A stretch of DNA of 64,000 bases from Lolium rigidum (taxonomy: Eukaryota; Streptophyta; Magnoliopsida; Poales; Poaceae), in contig NC_061514.1 of the NCBI RefSeq assembly GCF_022539505.1, forward strand, positions 42,148,869-42,212,868, written 5' to 3'. Below, one piece after another: positions 44,195 through 55,390 of this stretch. The position numbers were made by a program, and so were the translations under genes. Position 1 is the first letter of the stretch. Each line of letters begins with the position of its first letter. Below the pieces are notes generated by a model. That model was not told the DNA's origin and searched no databases. It saw nothing but the letters and a program-made list of their open reading frames with translations.

Positions 44195-46642
44195 GCATCC
44201 CCAAGCTTAGTTCTGCTCGTCCCGGCAGGTAAAACGATAACAAAGATAATTTCTGAAGTGACATGCCATCATAACCTTGATCATACTATTGTAAACATAT
44301 GTAATGAATGCAGCGATCAAAACAATGGTAATGACATGAGTAAACAAGTGAATCATAAAGCAAAGACTTTTCATGAATAGTACTTCAAGACAAGCATAAA
44401 TAAGTCTTGCATAGGAGTTAACTCATAAAGCAATAAATCAAAGTAAAGGTATTGAAGCAACACAATGGAAGATTAAGTTTCAGCGGTTGCTTTCAACTTG
44501 TAACATGTATATCTCATGGATAGTTGTCAATGCAAAGTAATATAATAAGTGCAATATGCAAATATGTAGGAATCAATGCACAGTTCACACAAGTGTTTGC
44601 TTCTTGAGATGGGAGGAAATAGGTAGACTGACTCAACATAAAAGTAGAAGAATGGTCCTTCAAAGAGGAAAGCATCGATTGCTATATTTGTGCTAGAGCT
44701 TTTATTTTGAAAACATATAGAGAGCATAAAAGTAAAGTTTTGAGAGGTGTTTGTTTGTTGTCAACGAATGGTAGTGGGCGCTCTAACCCCCTTGCCAGAC
44801 AAACCTTCAAAGAGCGGCTCCCATTTTATTTTATTTTTGGGTGGCACTCCTTCCAACCTTTGCTTTCACAAACCATGGCTAACCGAATCCTCGGGTGCCT
44901 GCCAACAATCTCATACCATGAAGGAGTGCCTTTTTATTTTAGTTTTATTATGATGACACTCCTCCCCACCTTTGCTTTCTCAAGCCATGGCTAACCGAAT
45001 CCTTCGGGTGCCGTCCAACAATCACATACCATGGAGGAGTGTCTATTTTTGTTAATTAATTTGGGACTGGGAATCCCATTACCAGCTCTTTTTGCAAAAT
45101 TATTGGATAAGCGGATGAAGCCACTAGTCCATTGGTGAAAGTTGCCCAACAAGATTGAAAGATAAACACCACATACTTCCTCATGAGCTATTAAACATTG
45201 ACACAAATAAGAGGTGATAAATTTTGAATTGTTTAAAGGTAGCACTCAAGCAATTTACTTTGGAATGGCAGGAAAAATACCATGTAGTAGGTAGGTATGG
45301 TGGACACAAATGGCATAGTGGTTGGCTCAAGGATTTTGGATGCATGAGAAGTAATCCCTCTCGATACAAGGTTTAGGCTAGCAAGGTTTATTTGAAACAA
45401 ACACAAGATGAACTGGTGCAGCAAAACTCACATAAAAGACATATTGTAAACATTATAAAACTCTACACCGTCCTCCTTGTTGTTCAAAACTCAATACTAG
45501 AAATTATCTAGACCTTAGAGAGACCAAATATGCAAACCAAATTTTAGCATGCTCTATGTATTTCTTCACTAATAGGTGCAAAGTATATGATGCAAGAGCT
45601 TAAACATGAGCACAACAATTGCCAAGTATCACATTATCCAAGACATTTTACCAATTACTACATGTAGCATTTTTCAATTCCATCCATATAACAATTTAAC
45701 GAAGAGGAAACTTCGCCATGAATATTATGAGCTAAGAACACATGTGTTCATACGAACCAGCGGAGCGTGTCTCTCTCCCACACAAGGATGAACTTATTCA
45801 GAGAACTAAGATAACAAAACAAAAATAAAAGCACACACAGACGCTCCAAGTAAAGTACATAAGATGTGACCGAATAAAAATATAGTTTCAAGAGAAGGAA
45901 CCTGATACTTTGTCGATGAAGAAGGGGATGACTTGGGCATCCCCAAGCTTAGACGCTTGAGTCTTCTTAGAATATGCAGGGGTGAACCACGGGGGCATCC
46001 CCAAGCTTAGAGCTTTCACTCCTCTTGATCATAGTATATCATACTCCTCTCTTGACCCTTGAAAACTTCATTCACACCAAACTTCAAGCAAACTCATTAG
46101 AGGGTTAGTGCATAATCAAAAATTCACATGTTCAGAGGTGACACAATCATTCTTAACACTTCTGGACATTGCACAAAACTTCTGAAAGTTAATGGAACAA
46201 AGAATCTCATTCAACTTAACAAAAGCGGCAATGCGAAATAAAAGGCAGAATCTGTCAAAAACAGAACAGTCCGTAAAGACGAATTTTAAAATGGCACCAG
46301 ACTTGCTCAAACGGAAAAACTCAAAACTAATGAAAGTTGCGTACATATCTGAGGAACACGCACGTAAATTGGCATATTTTTCTGAGTTACCTACAGAGAA
46401 AACAGCCCAGATTCGTGACAGATAGAAATCTGTTTCTGCGCAGAAATCCAAATCTAGTATCAACCTTCGATTAGAGGCTTCACTTGGCACAACAAATCAC
46501 AAAACTAAGATAAGGATAGGTTGCTACAGTAGTAAACAACTTCCAAGGCACAAATATAAAACAAAGTACTGTAGCAAAATAACACATGGGTTATCTCCCA
46601 AGAAGTTCTTTCTTTATAGCCATTAAGATGGGCTCAGCAATT
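44195..46642 (-). other. N2 non-coding internal region
   Basis: Matches N1 13873-16343 in reverse. The AAGCTTGGGGATGC motif (minus strand) occurs at about 46015, 45954 and 44208. It also has a local duplication: two units with GGCACTCCTTCC/GACACTCCTCCCC, CCATGGCTAACCGAATCC and CATACCATG (about 44840-44925 and 44950-45035), of which N1 has only one (about 15535-15625). Confidence 0.65.
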
Positions 46643-47353
46643 TTAATGATGCACTCGCAAGAAATAGTATTTGAAGCAAAAGAGAGAATCAAGAAGCAAA
46701 TTCAAAACACATTTAATCCTAACATGCTTCCTATGCATAGGAATCTTGTAAATAAACAAGTTCATGAAGAGCAAAGTAACAAGCATAGGAAGATAAAACA
46801 AGTGTAGCTTCAAAAATTTCAGCACATAGAGAGGCATTTTAGTAACATGAAAATTTCTACAACCATATTTTCCTCTCTCATAATAACTTTCAGTAGCATC
46901 ATGAGAAAACTCAACAATATAACTATCACATAAAGCATTCTTATCATGAGTCTCATGCATAAAATAATTACTACTCCCAACATAAGCATAGTCATTCTTA
47001 TTAATTGTAGTGAGAGCAAATTCAACAAAGTAGCTATCAAATATAGGAGGTATATTGTAATCATAATCAAATTTATCCTCCATAACAGGTGGTAACAAAA
47101 GACTACTATCATTATAATCATCATAAATGGGAGGCAAAGTATCATCAAAGTAAATTTTCTCCTCAATGCTTGGGGGACTAAAAATATCATGCTCATCAAA
47201 GCCAGCCTCCCCAAGCTTAGAATTTTCCATAGCATTAGCAACAATAGTGTTCAAAGCATTCATATTAATATGTTCCATGAGTTTTTTAATTTTCGCATCA
47301 AACCATCCATGTCTTAAATCAGGAAATAGAATAAAAAGGTCATTGTTGTCCAT
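46643..47353 (-). CDS. Orphan ORF of N2 (236 aa)
   Basis: From residue about 33 on, this is the same protein as the N1 ORF (13126-13872), with only scattered substitutions in the DDTLPPIYDDYND, PPIFDSYFVEFA and basic-hydrophobic C-terminal parts. The N-terminus differs (MDNNDLFILFPDLRHGWFD against MENNKNMRDLYELYLELGHD in N1). The preserved frame in both copies suggests a real product. No known domain recognised. Confidence 0.7.
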   Translation of the reverse strand: MDNNDLFILFPDLRHGWFDAKIKKLMEHINMNALNTIVANAMENSKLGEAGFDEHDIFSPPSIEEKIYFDDTLPPIYDDYNDSSLLLPPVMEDKFDYDYNIPPIFDSYFVEFALTTINKNDYAYVGSSNYFMHETHDKNALCDSYIVEFSHDATESYYERGKYGCRNFHVTKMPLYVLKFLKLHLFYLPMLVTLLFMNLFIYKIPMHRKHVRIKCVLNLLLDSLFCFKYYFLRVHH

Positions 47354-47491
47354 TATGCCTCACTAGTGTAAACAAGAAACCAAATGTCGCAATTGCAGAG
47401 TCTAAAGGAAATAGCTTCGAGCACACACACAATGGCGCCGTAAAAGTACTCGTTACACTGGAACCGAAGTATGAGTGCCTTTTACCTTTCC

Positions 47492-47510
47492 TCCCCGGCA
47501 ACGGCGCCGT
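47492..47510 (-). promoter_or_regulatory. N2 primer-binding site
   Basis: The minus strand reads ACGGCGCCGTTGCCGGGGA, nine bases after the 5' LTR, as in N1. Confidence 0.72.
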
Positions 47511-47519
47511 AAAAGTGCT

Positions 47520-49256
47520 TGATGTCTACGGGAGCTTCTATTCTTGTAGACAGTGTTGGGCCTCCAAGAGCGAGAGGTTTGTAGAACAGCAGCAAGTTTC
47601 CCTTAAGTGGATCACCCAAGGTTTATCGAACTCGGGGAGGAAGAGGTCAAAGATATCCCTCTCATGCAACCCTGCAACCACAAAGCAAGAAGTCTCTTGT
47701 GTCCCCAACACACCTAATAGGTGCACTAGTTCGGCGAAGAGATAGTGAAATACAAGTGGTATGAATGAATATGAGCAGTAGTACGGCGCCAGAAAATAGC
47801 TTGCTGGCATACAATTGATGGTAGTAATATTGTAGGAAGTAAACAAGCGAGTAGTAACGCAACGAGTAGTAATTCAAGTAAAACAAGAATAAGCAGCGAT
47901 AGCAAGATTTTGGAACAAAGCCTAGGGATTAGACTTTCACTAGTGGACACTCTCAACATTGATCACATAACAGTAATAGATAAATGCATACTCTACACTC
48001 TCTTGTTGGATGATGAACACATTGCGTAGGATTACACGAACCCTCAATGCCGGAGTTAACAAGCTCCACAATTCAATGTTCATATTTAAATAACCTTAGA
48101 GTGCATGAAAGATCGATACGACTAAACCAAGTACTAACATAGCATGCACACTCGTCACCTTCATGCTTATGTAGGAGGAATAATACACATCAATACTATC
48201 ATAGCAATAGTTAACTTCGCAATCTACAAGAGATCATGATCATAGCATAAACCAAGTACTAACACGAGTGCACACACTCGTCACCATTACACCGTGTAGG
48301 AGGAATAAAACTACTTTAATAACATTGCTAGAGTAGCACATAGATAAATTGTGATACAAAACACATTGCAATCATAAAGAGATATAAATAAGCACTTCAC
48401 TATGCCATTCATAACAGTGAATAAGTATTCTGTGAAATATAGCCTAAGAGACCCACACGGTGCACACACTCGTCACCTTTACACACGTGGGACAAGGAGT
48501 CTCCGGAGATCACATAAGTAAAAATCACTTGACTAGCACAATGACATCTAGATTACAAGCATCATCATATGAATCTCAATCATGTAAGGCAGCTCATGAG
48601 ATTATTGTATTGAAGTACATAGGAGAGAGATGAACCACATAGCTACCGGTACAGCCCCGAGCCTCGATGGAGAACTACTCCCTCTTCATGGGAGCAGCAG
48701 CGGTGATGAAGATGGCGGTGGAGATGGCAGCGGTGTCGATGGAGAAGCCTTCCGGGGGCACTTCCCCGCTCCGGCAGGGTGCCGGAACAGAGACTCCTGT
48801 CCCCCAGATCTTGGCTTCGCGATGGCGGCGGCTCTGGAAGGTTTCGCGTACCGTGGCTTCCTCCGTCGATGCAGGGGCTTTATATAGGCGAAAGGGCAGC
48901 GTCAGAAGGTCGAAGGGGCGATGACACCATAGGCTGGTCCGGCCAGGGCCCAGGCCGCGCCACCCTATCATCTGGGGCCCACAGGGCCCTCCTCTGGCGG
49001 CTCTCGGGTGTTCTGGATGCTTCCGGGCAAAATAGGAACCTGGGCGTTGATTTCGTCCAATTCCGAGAATATTTCGTTACTAGGATTTCTGAAACCAAAA
49101 ACAGCAGTAAAACGAGAACTGGCACTTCGGCGTCTTGTTAATAGGTTAGTTCCAGAAAATGCACGAATATGACATATAATGTGCATAAAACATGTAGGTA
49201 TCATCAATAAAGTAGCATGGAACATAAGAAATTATCGATACGTTGGAGACGTATCA
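47520..49256 (-). repeat. N2 5' LTR
   Basis: 1737 bp, the promoter LTR of N2, with the TATA box on the minus strand at 48896-48889 (mirror of 43825-43818). Confidence 0.92.
48889..48896 (-). promoter_or_regulatory. TATA box of N2 LTR promoter
   Basis: The minus strand reads TATATAAA after CGCC, as in N1 at 11615-11622. Confidence 0.65.
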
Positions 49257-49261
49257 GTGCA

Positions 49262-49990
49262 CACAACACAACTCTCCCAGGATAAGGATAGCTGGAATGT
49301 TACTGATAATGGACCAGGCTATAAAGTTTCTTCAGCATACAAATCTTTAACCAAACATGATCCTGTTATTCCTGCCATCAAATGGCTTTGGAAAAGTTGC
49401 TGCCAAGATAAAAATCGAGTGTTTTTTTCGTTACTGATACACAATCGTTTAAACACAAGAGCACTCTTGCAAAGGAAGAATTTCTATATGACTGATTACA
49501 CATGCATCATGTGTAATCAAGCAGTTACTAAGACTAGAGATCATCTGTTTTTTACTTGCCCATTTGCACAACATTGTTGGCAGTACATGTACCCTCTCTG
49601 GAATCTTGCTCAAGTTACCATGCCAAATGATATCCAGAATTATATACAGAGTATAAAAGCACATATTCGGCAGCCTTTCTTCATGGAAATTATAATTCTC
49701 ATTTGTTGGTCGATCTGGACGACACGTAATGATGGTATTTTCAAAGGATTGACTCCTAGTCTCTACAGAGCCAGGCGAAAATTAAAGGATGAACTGTCTC
49801 TCCTTATTCACAAGGCCAAGAGGAAGTCCTATGCGGGACTGCAGGTTTGGGTAGAAAATTTTGTATAGTTCTGTAGGAGCTTTTTATCTTTTCTTTCAGT
49901 GCTTTTCTCTAGCACTGTTTGTACAGTCCTTTATTTTAATAAAATATAAAAATATGCAGTGAGGAAACTCACTGTTCAGCTTCAAAAAAA
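49262..49990 (+). pseudogene. LINE-2 ORF2 C-terminus (zf-RVT), 3' UTR and poly(A)
   Basis: Reads on from 42459. It has the zf-RVT segments VSSAYKSLTK, IKWLWKSCCQDKNRVFFSLL and CIMCNQAVTKTRDHLFFTCPF (Cys-Cys-His-Cys pattern), then FMEIIILICWSIWTTRNDGIF and a stop at 49866-49868. The 3' UTR (49869-49983) has AATAAAATATAAAAATATGC and CAGCTTC before the poly(A). The LINE-2 coding is open over this block. The A-run ends at the 16-bp target duplication. Confidence 0.9.
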
Positions 49991-50904
49991 AAGAGGTACA
50001 TGAGCTAACACATCCGCAACCAAGATATTTCTATGTTGTGCAATGTGATATAGAGATGGATAATGTTGCACTAAAGTAGTGCCCCCAACCAAACATCCTC
50101 CCAAAATCTAATTGCCAAACCATCACCCAATTTAAAATGACCAAGAACAAAGAAATCATCTTTCACATGCATCAATCCCTTCCAAAATGGGGAATCAGAT
50201 GGTTTAGCTTGAACTTCAGAGAGAGTTTTTTGAGATAGATATTTATTTTGTAGTAACTCTTGCCACACCCCTTCCTCATTCACTAATTTGAAAAGCCATT
50301 TACTTAACAAACATTTCTTTTTTAAATGTAAGACCTCAATGCCAAGACCACCTTGATCTTTCGGCCTACATATGATATTCCACTTCGTTAATCTATATAT
50401 CCGCTTCTCTTCATCTCCTTGCCCAGAAAAATGTCGATCGATAAAAATCAAGTCTTTTCAAAACCCCTTCGGGAATCTCTAAAAAAGATAACATAAATAT
50501 TGGTAAACTTGTCAAAACATAATTGATCAAGACAAGTCTGTCCCCATAGGATAAGAGCTTGCCTTACCAGCATCCTAATTTGCCTTCAAATCGAGTTTTT
50601 ACTGGATATCAATCTGAATTTCAAAGAGTTTTGTAGTGAATGGGAACTCCAAGGTATCTAAACGGCAAAGAACCCACCTCACAACCAAAAATATGTTTAT
50701 ATTGTTGCTCCTCTTCCCTAGCTTTTCCAAAACAAAATAATTCGTTCTTTTGGAAGTTAATTCTCAAACCCTATAATTGCTCAAATATATACAAAATCAA
50801 TTTCATATTCAACGCCTTTTGCAAATCATGCTCCATGAACAAAATTGTATCATCTGCATACTATAAAATTGAAATACCTTCCTCAACAAGATTTGGACCC
50901 AAAA
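49991..50904 (-). pseudogene. LINE-1 (minus), RT C-terminal part
   Basis: Continues the LINE-1 fragment at 7927-8842. The minus strand reads WNIICRPKDQGGLGIEVL, KKCLLSKWLFKL, VWQELLQNKYLS and FWKGLMHVKDDFF (50451-50071), a typical grass LINE connection region. 50455-50904 is RT sequence in decayed frames, with a YADD-region match near 50855-50870. The 5' limit near 50905 is where the text starts to repeat LINE sequence already seen. Confidence 0.75.
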
Positions 50905-53538
50905 AAAGTCCAATCTTTTATGTACTCCTCTGGGTATTTCAAAGAACGGTAGAATAAACATCAAAAGACTCATTAGACCAAGTTTATTAGAATTACACGA
51001 TCACCATAGGATAATATTTTGCCTAACTAGCTTGCGATTTTTTTCTCAAACCAATCGACAACAGGTTTCCACTCGCATTTTAAATATTTTTGAAGTGAAT
51101 GGAATTGCCAAAGTATGTAACAAAGGAACAACCCGGATTCATAGCCAAACAAGTTTCAGTACTTACCCTCAACCTAATTGGCTTTACCGAAACATAGTAC
51201 CTCGATCTTATGAAAATTAAATTTTAACCCCGAAACCGATTCGAAGAAGAATAAAATAAAATTCATATTCATATTCATAGCCTTTCAAGATCATGCTCCA
51301 TAAAAATAATTGTATCATCCGCATACGAAAGATTTGACACTCCCCGTAAATTAGATGAGGTATGGAACCATCCACCTGACCATCCTCTTTTGCCCTCACA
51401 AATAGAATTGCTAAAATATTTTCTACAAGATTGAATAGAATTGGTGACAGCAGGTCAGCTTGTCTCAATCGGTTCTTAGTCTTAAAATAGTGAGCAAGAT
51501 CGTCATTCACCCTCATGCCTAAGTTACCCTGACTAACAAAATCCTATATCAATTTGCACTAGTTAGGGTGAAAACCTTTCATACGAAGCACCCGTTGTAA
51601 GAAAGATCATTTAACTTTATTGTAGGCCACCTCGAAGTTGATTAAAGAACCCTATCCATTTTTTTCCTCTGAAGTTCGTGAATAGTTCCATACAAAAAGA
51701 TATATCTTTGAAGAATATGTATCCCTAGTATAAAAGCTATCCAAGTAGGTCGAATGACTTTATGAGCTACGTCAGTAACTCTATTTGTCCCGGTTTTTAT
51801 GAAAATATTGAAGCTAACATTTAACTAGCATATAGACCTATACTGCTGGATTTGTATTGCATTCTCCTTCTTAGGAAGCAACAAAATAGTGCCATAGTGA
51901 AGATTAAATAGCGGCAATTCCACTTGTTGGGATTTGGCAAATATTTCATCAAATCATATTTAAGAATTTTGTAAAAAAAAAAATCATTTAGAACTTTGCA
52001 GGAAACCCATCCGGTCCAGTGCTTTGTTCGTTTCCATTTACATAACAACTAGTACACCTCCTTCTCTGTGAAGTCAGCTGTAAGAACAATATTTTCCTCC
52101 TGAGAGATTTGAGGAATGTCATTTGTTTCAGATTCCATTGGAGAGATTTTTTTTTTAACTAATGTCCCATAAAAATTCTAAACTCTGTAATATAATTCTT
52201 CGTGTTTTCTTGTCCAAGTTGAAAGATCTTCTTTCTTACATGTTTTTCATTATCGTGTAAATGAATATATTTTGAATTATTAACACTCTCTTAGATGTGC
52301 GTTACTTTGATTCTTTCTGCCCATTTAGTTTCTTTATCTCTTCTTAATTTAGAAACTTGTTCATTTGCCTCCTTTGTCACCTCCCTCTCAGAAGCATTTA
52401 GAGGGGTTGTTTTGGCCTTCAAATCTAAACTATCTAATATGCGCAGTAGTCTTTCTCTTTTCCGTTTTGTACACACTACTTTGTGAAAGTGGAGGATCTT
52501 ATGCTGCCACACTTCCATGGGGCTTTGATCATGGGAAACGGTAGCCCACTCTTTGGCAACTATCTCGAAGAAACCCTAATGGCGGAACCAATATAGCTCG
52601 AAGGAATTTTTCTTTATTTCCTCGGTGCATTTGTTCCCCTAAATTTGAAAGCAAAGGAGTGTGATCCGATCCTGCTCTAACCCCGCACACTAACAACAAG
52701 AAACTTGTGTTCCCACGACGTGCTTGCAAGAATCTTCTCTAGCTTTTCGTATGTAGGTATTTCTCTAGGATTTTGCCATGTAAATTTTCTACCTAATAGA
52801 GCTAGTTCTTCAAGGTTCAAACTTTCCATGATTGCATTAAAAATAAACGGTTGTATAGCATTGAAGTTATCATTATTTTTCTCCTTTTATCTAAGAATAA
52901 TAATAAAATCACCCCTACTAGGATAGGTAGTGAATCATCATTTTTGGCACACCTTTCACCGGATGTAACAATTTTGACTTCTAACATTTTGCGTTCAGAC
53001 CTACTAGAGTATCACGAGATCTTCGTTGTGGTGAAAAATAGTATGAAACAAAGTCAAGCCCCCAATTGATTCTTGAAGAAAGTTGTGGAGAAGTTATCCC
53101 TATCCGGTTCAAGAACCACAACTAGTTTGTGTTCCCAATTTTTTTGATGGACCACAACATGCTCAGCTTTATCCCTAAAACCTCCACTACTCCAGAAACT
53201 ACCTTTCATAATCTCAGGATTATTGTGTTAAGCCTAACACTACATCTTATTGTGGTAACCTTTGTATCTTTTCTTTTGTGAGACCGCTTACAAAACAGCT
53301 TTGATAACGGAAGATTAAGATCCTCGTGATCTTGGGAGTCTTTTAACTCATCTTTCTCTAGATCCACGCATGACCCTTTATCCATACCAATAACCAAACT
53401 ACTCGTAGAAACCTCCCTCCTTTTTCAATTTTTTCTGTTATTCATAAGCATGACCAAAGTTTGATTCAAATCTATTTCCTCTGTTTTTAACACGGAGGGT
53501 AAAACCTGAGTAGGAGAGTCCCCCAAAGACACTCCTAC
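50905..53538 (-). pseudogene. LINE-X (minus), RT and endonuclease remnants
   Basis: A second, more decayed copy of the LINE RT begins here: 50945-51310 repeats the content of 50480-50880. Minus-strand pieces include FKTKNRLRQADLLSPILFNL (51480-51420, RT), an RT N-terminal piece (52048-51821), the linker KRKRERLLRILDSLDLKAKT (52460-52400), and SDHTPLLSNLGE near 52650 (end of the endonuclease). Further up to 53538 it is presumably the rest of the endonuclease. Stops are frequent. It is best read as the 5' part of the LINE whose 3' part is 7070-7926. Confidence 0.65.
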
Positions 53539-53552
53539 CACTACGGCACAAC

Positions 53553-54003
53553 AGAGCTTTGCCGTGCAGCCAAAACGCACGGCAAAGGTCAAAATCTGCT
53601 CGGCAAAGCCTTTGCCGTGCGGGCGTGCACGGCAAAGATTGCACGGCAACGACCCGCCCGGCAAAGACGGCTTTGCCGTGCGTCGCGGGCAAGTGGCACG
53701 GCAAAGGCCTTTGCCGTGCAACCGTGCTTTGCCGTGCGCTGGGCACCCTTTGCCGTGCGCCTTTCTTTGCCGTGCGGCTGGAAAGGTTGCCGTGCGGAGG
53801 CCTTTGCCGTGTGCTCCGCCTCCACGCCGCATGGCAAAGGGTGGGCTTTGCCGTGCGCTTCAGCCTCACCCCGCACGGCAAAGGCTTCACCAGGTGGCAG
53901 CTGTGTGCAGCTGGGCACCCTTTGCCGTGTGTATGTGCACGGCAAAGACAGCCTTTGCCGTGTGCTTTTGTCTTTGCCGTGTGCATACGCACGGCAAAGG
54001 TGC
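53553..54003. repeat. CACTA subterminal repeat array (TTTGCCGTGC)
   Basis: About 12 forward copies of TTTGCCGTG and about six to eight inverted copies (GCACGGCAAA) in 450 bp, often as back-to-back pairs that can form hairpins. Such arrays are the usual transposase-binding regions of CACTA elements. Open frames here (for example 53564-54037) are artefacts of the repeats. Confidence 0.88.
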
Positions 54004-54354
54004 TGAAAAATTCCAGCTTTTGTTTGTTTCCATTTAATCCCTGCACATATAATTCACAAAATAGACATATATTTCCAGATACATATATAGCACAACATAT
54101 AGACACTTGCATATCATCAACAACAAAGTTCAACCACTAATAGTCCAACAAAGTCCATACATAGAATGTTCCATACAATAGTCCAACAACAAAGTCCAAC
54201 AACAAATTCATACATAGAATGTTCCAATTCACACAACAAAGTTCATACAAGCAACGTCAACCTTCGCCACTTCCTTGTCCTTCTCCACTTCCTTGTCCTT
54301 CTCCACCTCCTTGTCCTCCATCTCCTTGTCCTCCTACAAGTTCATAGATGCATA
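54004..54354. other. CACTA non-coding region
   Basis: AT-rich, with short repeats of AACAACAAAGT(T/C)CA(A/T)AC type (about 54115-54250) and a tandem CCACTTCCTTGTCCTTCT segment (about 54266-54335). No coding evidence. Probably 3' UTR of the transposon gene. Confidence 0.5.
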
Positions 54355-54610
54355 AGTGACATGTAAGAGCTAGAATTGACATGTAACAACTAGAATTGAC
54401 ATGAAAGAACAAGAATTGACATGGAATGGCTAAAATTGAACATAATCGCTAGAATTGACATGAAATGGCTAAAATCCAACATAATGGCTAAGGATGACAT
54501 GGAATGGCTAAAATTAACATGGAATAGCTAGAATTGAACATAATGGCTAAAATTGACATGGTTGAATGGCTAAAATTCACAAGTGACATGGAAGAATTAG
54601 AAGTGTAGGG
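54355..54610. repeat. Degenerate minisatellite (GACATGGAATGGCTAAAATT-like)
   Basis: About 13 imperfect copies of a unit near 20 bp, with ATTGACATG and (T/A)GGCTA(A/G)AATT as the most constant words. It lies inside the CACTA, likely in an intron or 3' UTR of its gene. Confidence 0.75.
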
Positions 54611-54619
54611 AGAACTCAC

Positions 54620-55390
54620 CTAGAAACTGCTGCAGGCTCCGGATGATGCCCGTATTGTTGACGGTCAAGCCAGGTGTCAGCGGGCTCTGACTTGGAGCTC
54701 GCTGGAGGAGCGCCAACACCTGCGGATCAGGCACGGGGATCTGCAATATCCAAAGTTCGGTTAGACAACAAACAAGATTGAGACGGAGATATTAAGTTAA
54801 CCACTTACATCGTTGGGGAACATAGGAGGACCCGACGTGCTAGGAGCACTACTCCCGGGTGGGGAAGTCACCACGGCCTGGTTCATGAACATCTGCTGGA
54901 ACATCTGCTGCTGTTGTTGCATCTGCAGCAACATCTGCTGCTGCATCTGCACGCTTTCCCTAAGCTGTTGTTGTATCTGCATCTGCTCCTCTTGGTGCCT
55001 CAGTTCCCTTTCTTCCATCTCCGCCTACGTTGTGTTGCCGCGATGTCAGTAACATTGCAATGGAAAACATGTAATGAAGCGTAGAGGATCGACGAAGAAC
55101 TTACCCGTAACTTCGCGATAGCTAGGTCAGAAGCCCGTGGGCGGGTCTCTACCCGAGGCTGCTCGCTCGTACGCCCACGACGGATCTGGCGTAGAGATGG
55201 AATGGTCCTTGGGTCGACTAACCCGTCAGCAATCCATAGGCGGCCACCCTTCTTGCCTTGTCCCGCAAGCACCGCAACCTCAACGTCAAACTCTTCGGTG
55301 GTTGGGTCGGCGTCTTCGCCGTGCTTGTCCTTGAACTTCGAGCGGTACGAGCCACACTGGCCCTCCGCTAGGTCGTTGACCCACAAGGAC
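54620..55390 (-). pseudogene. CACTA transposon protein, C-terminal exons (truncated)
   Basis: Three exons fit GT-AG rules on the minus strand: 55390-55105, 55024-54809 and 54740-54620. The first has a SKFKDKHGEDADP motif and EVAVLAGQGKKGGRLWIADG, typical of the plant transposon protein family with the Pfam Transposase_24 domain. The second is a Gln-rich coiled coil (LRESVQMQQQMLLQMQQQ) and a Pro/Ser part. The third ends SLQQFLG or close to it. The 5' part is beyond the Copia insertion. It may encode the regulatory/DNA-binding subunit rather than the catalytic one. Confidence 0.78.

Larger units (their letters stand above)
42460..49256 (-). mobile_element. N2, pol-less Gypsy-type element, same family as N1, inverted
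   Basis: 6797 bp with LTRs 49256-47520 (5') and 44194-42460 (3'), TSD GTGCA, PBS at 47510-47492, one ORF (47353-46643) and the PPT AAGCTTGGGGATGC at about 44208-44195. Internal and LTR sequences match N1 throughout in reverse orientation. No pol genes. It is inserted in LINE-2 between the RT and the zf-RVT domain. Confidence 0.9.
8843..49990 (+). mobile_element. LINE-2, plus-strand non-LTR retrotransposon with nested LTR elements
   Basis: The insertion is bounded by the 16-bp duplication (8827-8842, 49991-50006) and ends in poly(A). Without N1, A (with B) and N2 it is about 4.5 kb. It carries the C-terminal part of an ORF1, then ORF2 with endonuclease, RT and zf-RVT. Its blocks are 8843-11247, 18054-19230, 42239-42459 and 49262-49990. 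A full grass LINE is usually about 6 kb, so the copy is 5' truncated inside ORF1. RT catalytic motifs survive across the insertion points. Confidence 0.9.
53539..55390 (-). mobile_element. CACTA (En/Spm-type) transposon, partial
   Basis: Starts at a CACTA terminus (CACTACGGCACAAC, 53539-53552), followed by a dense array of TTTGCCGTGC and its complement, a minisatellite, and minus-strand exons. The Copia insertion at 55391 cuts it, and the other end lies beyond the window. CACTA elements are cut-and-paste DNA transposons whose transposase binds subterminal repeats. The minus orientation is taken from the exons. Confidence 0.85.

Noticed and set aside
53553..54003. CRISPR-like array of short repeats
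   Set aside because: The repeats occur in both orientations with irregular spacing, next to a CACTA terminus, in plant DNA. They are transposon subterminal repeats.
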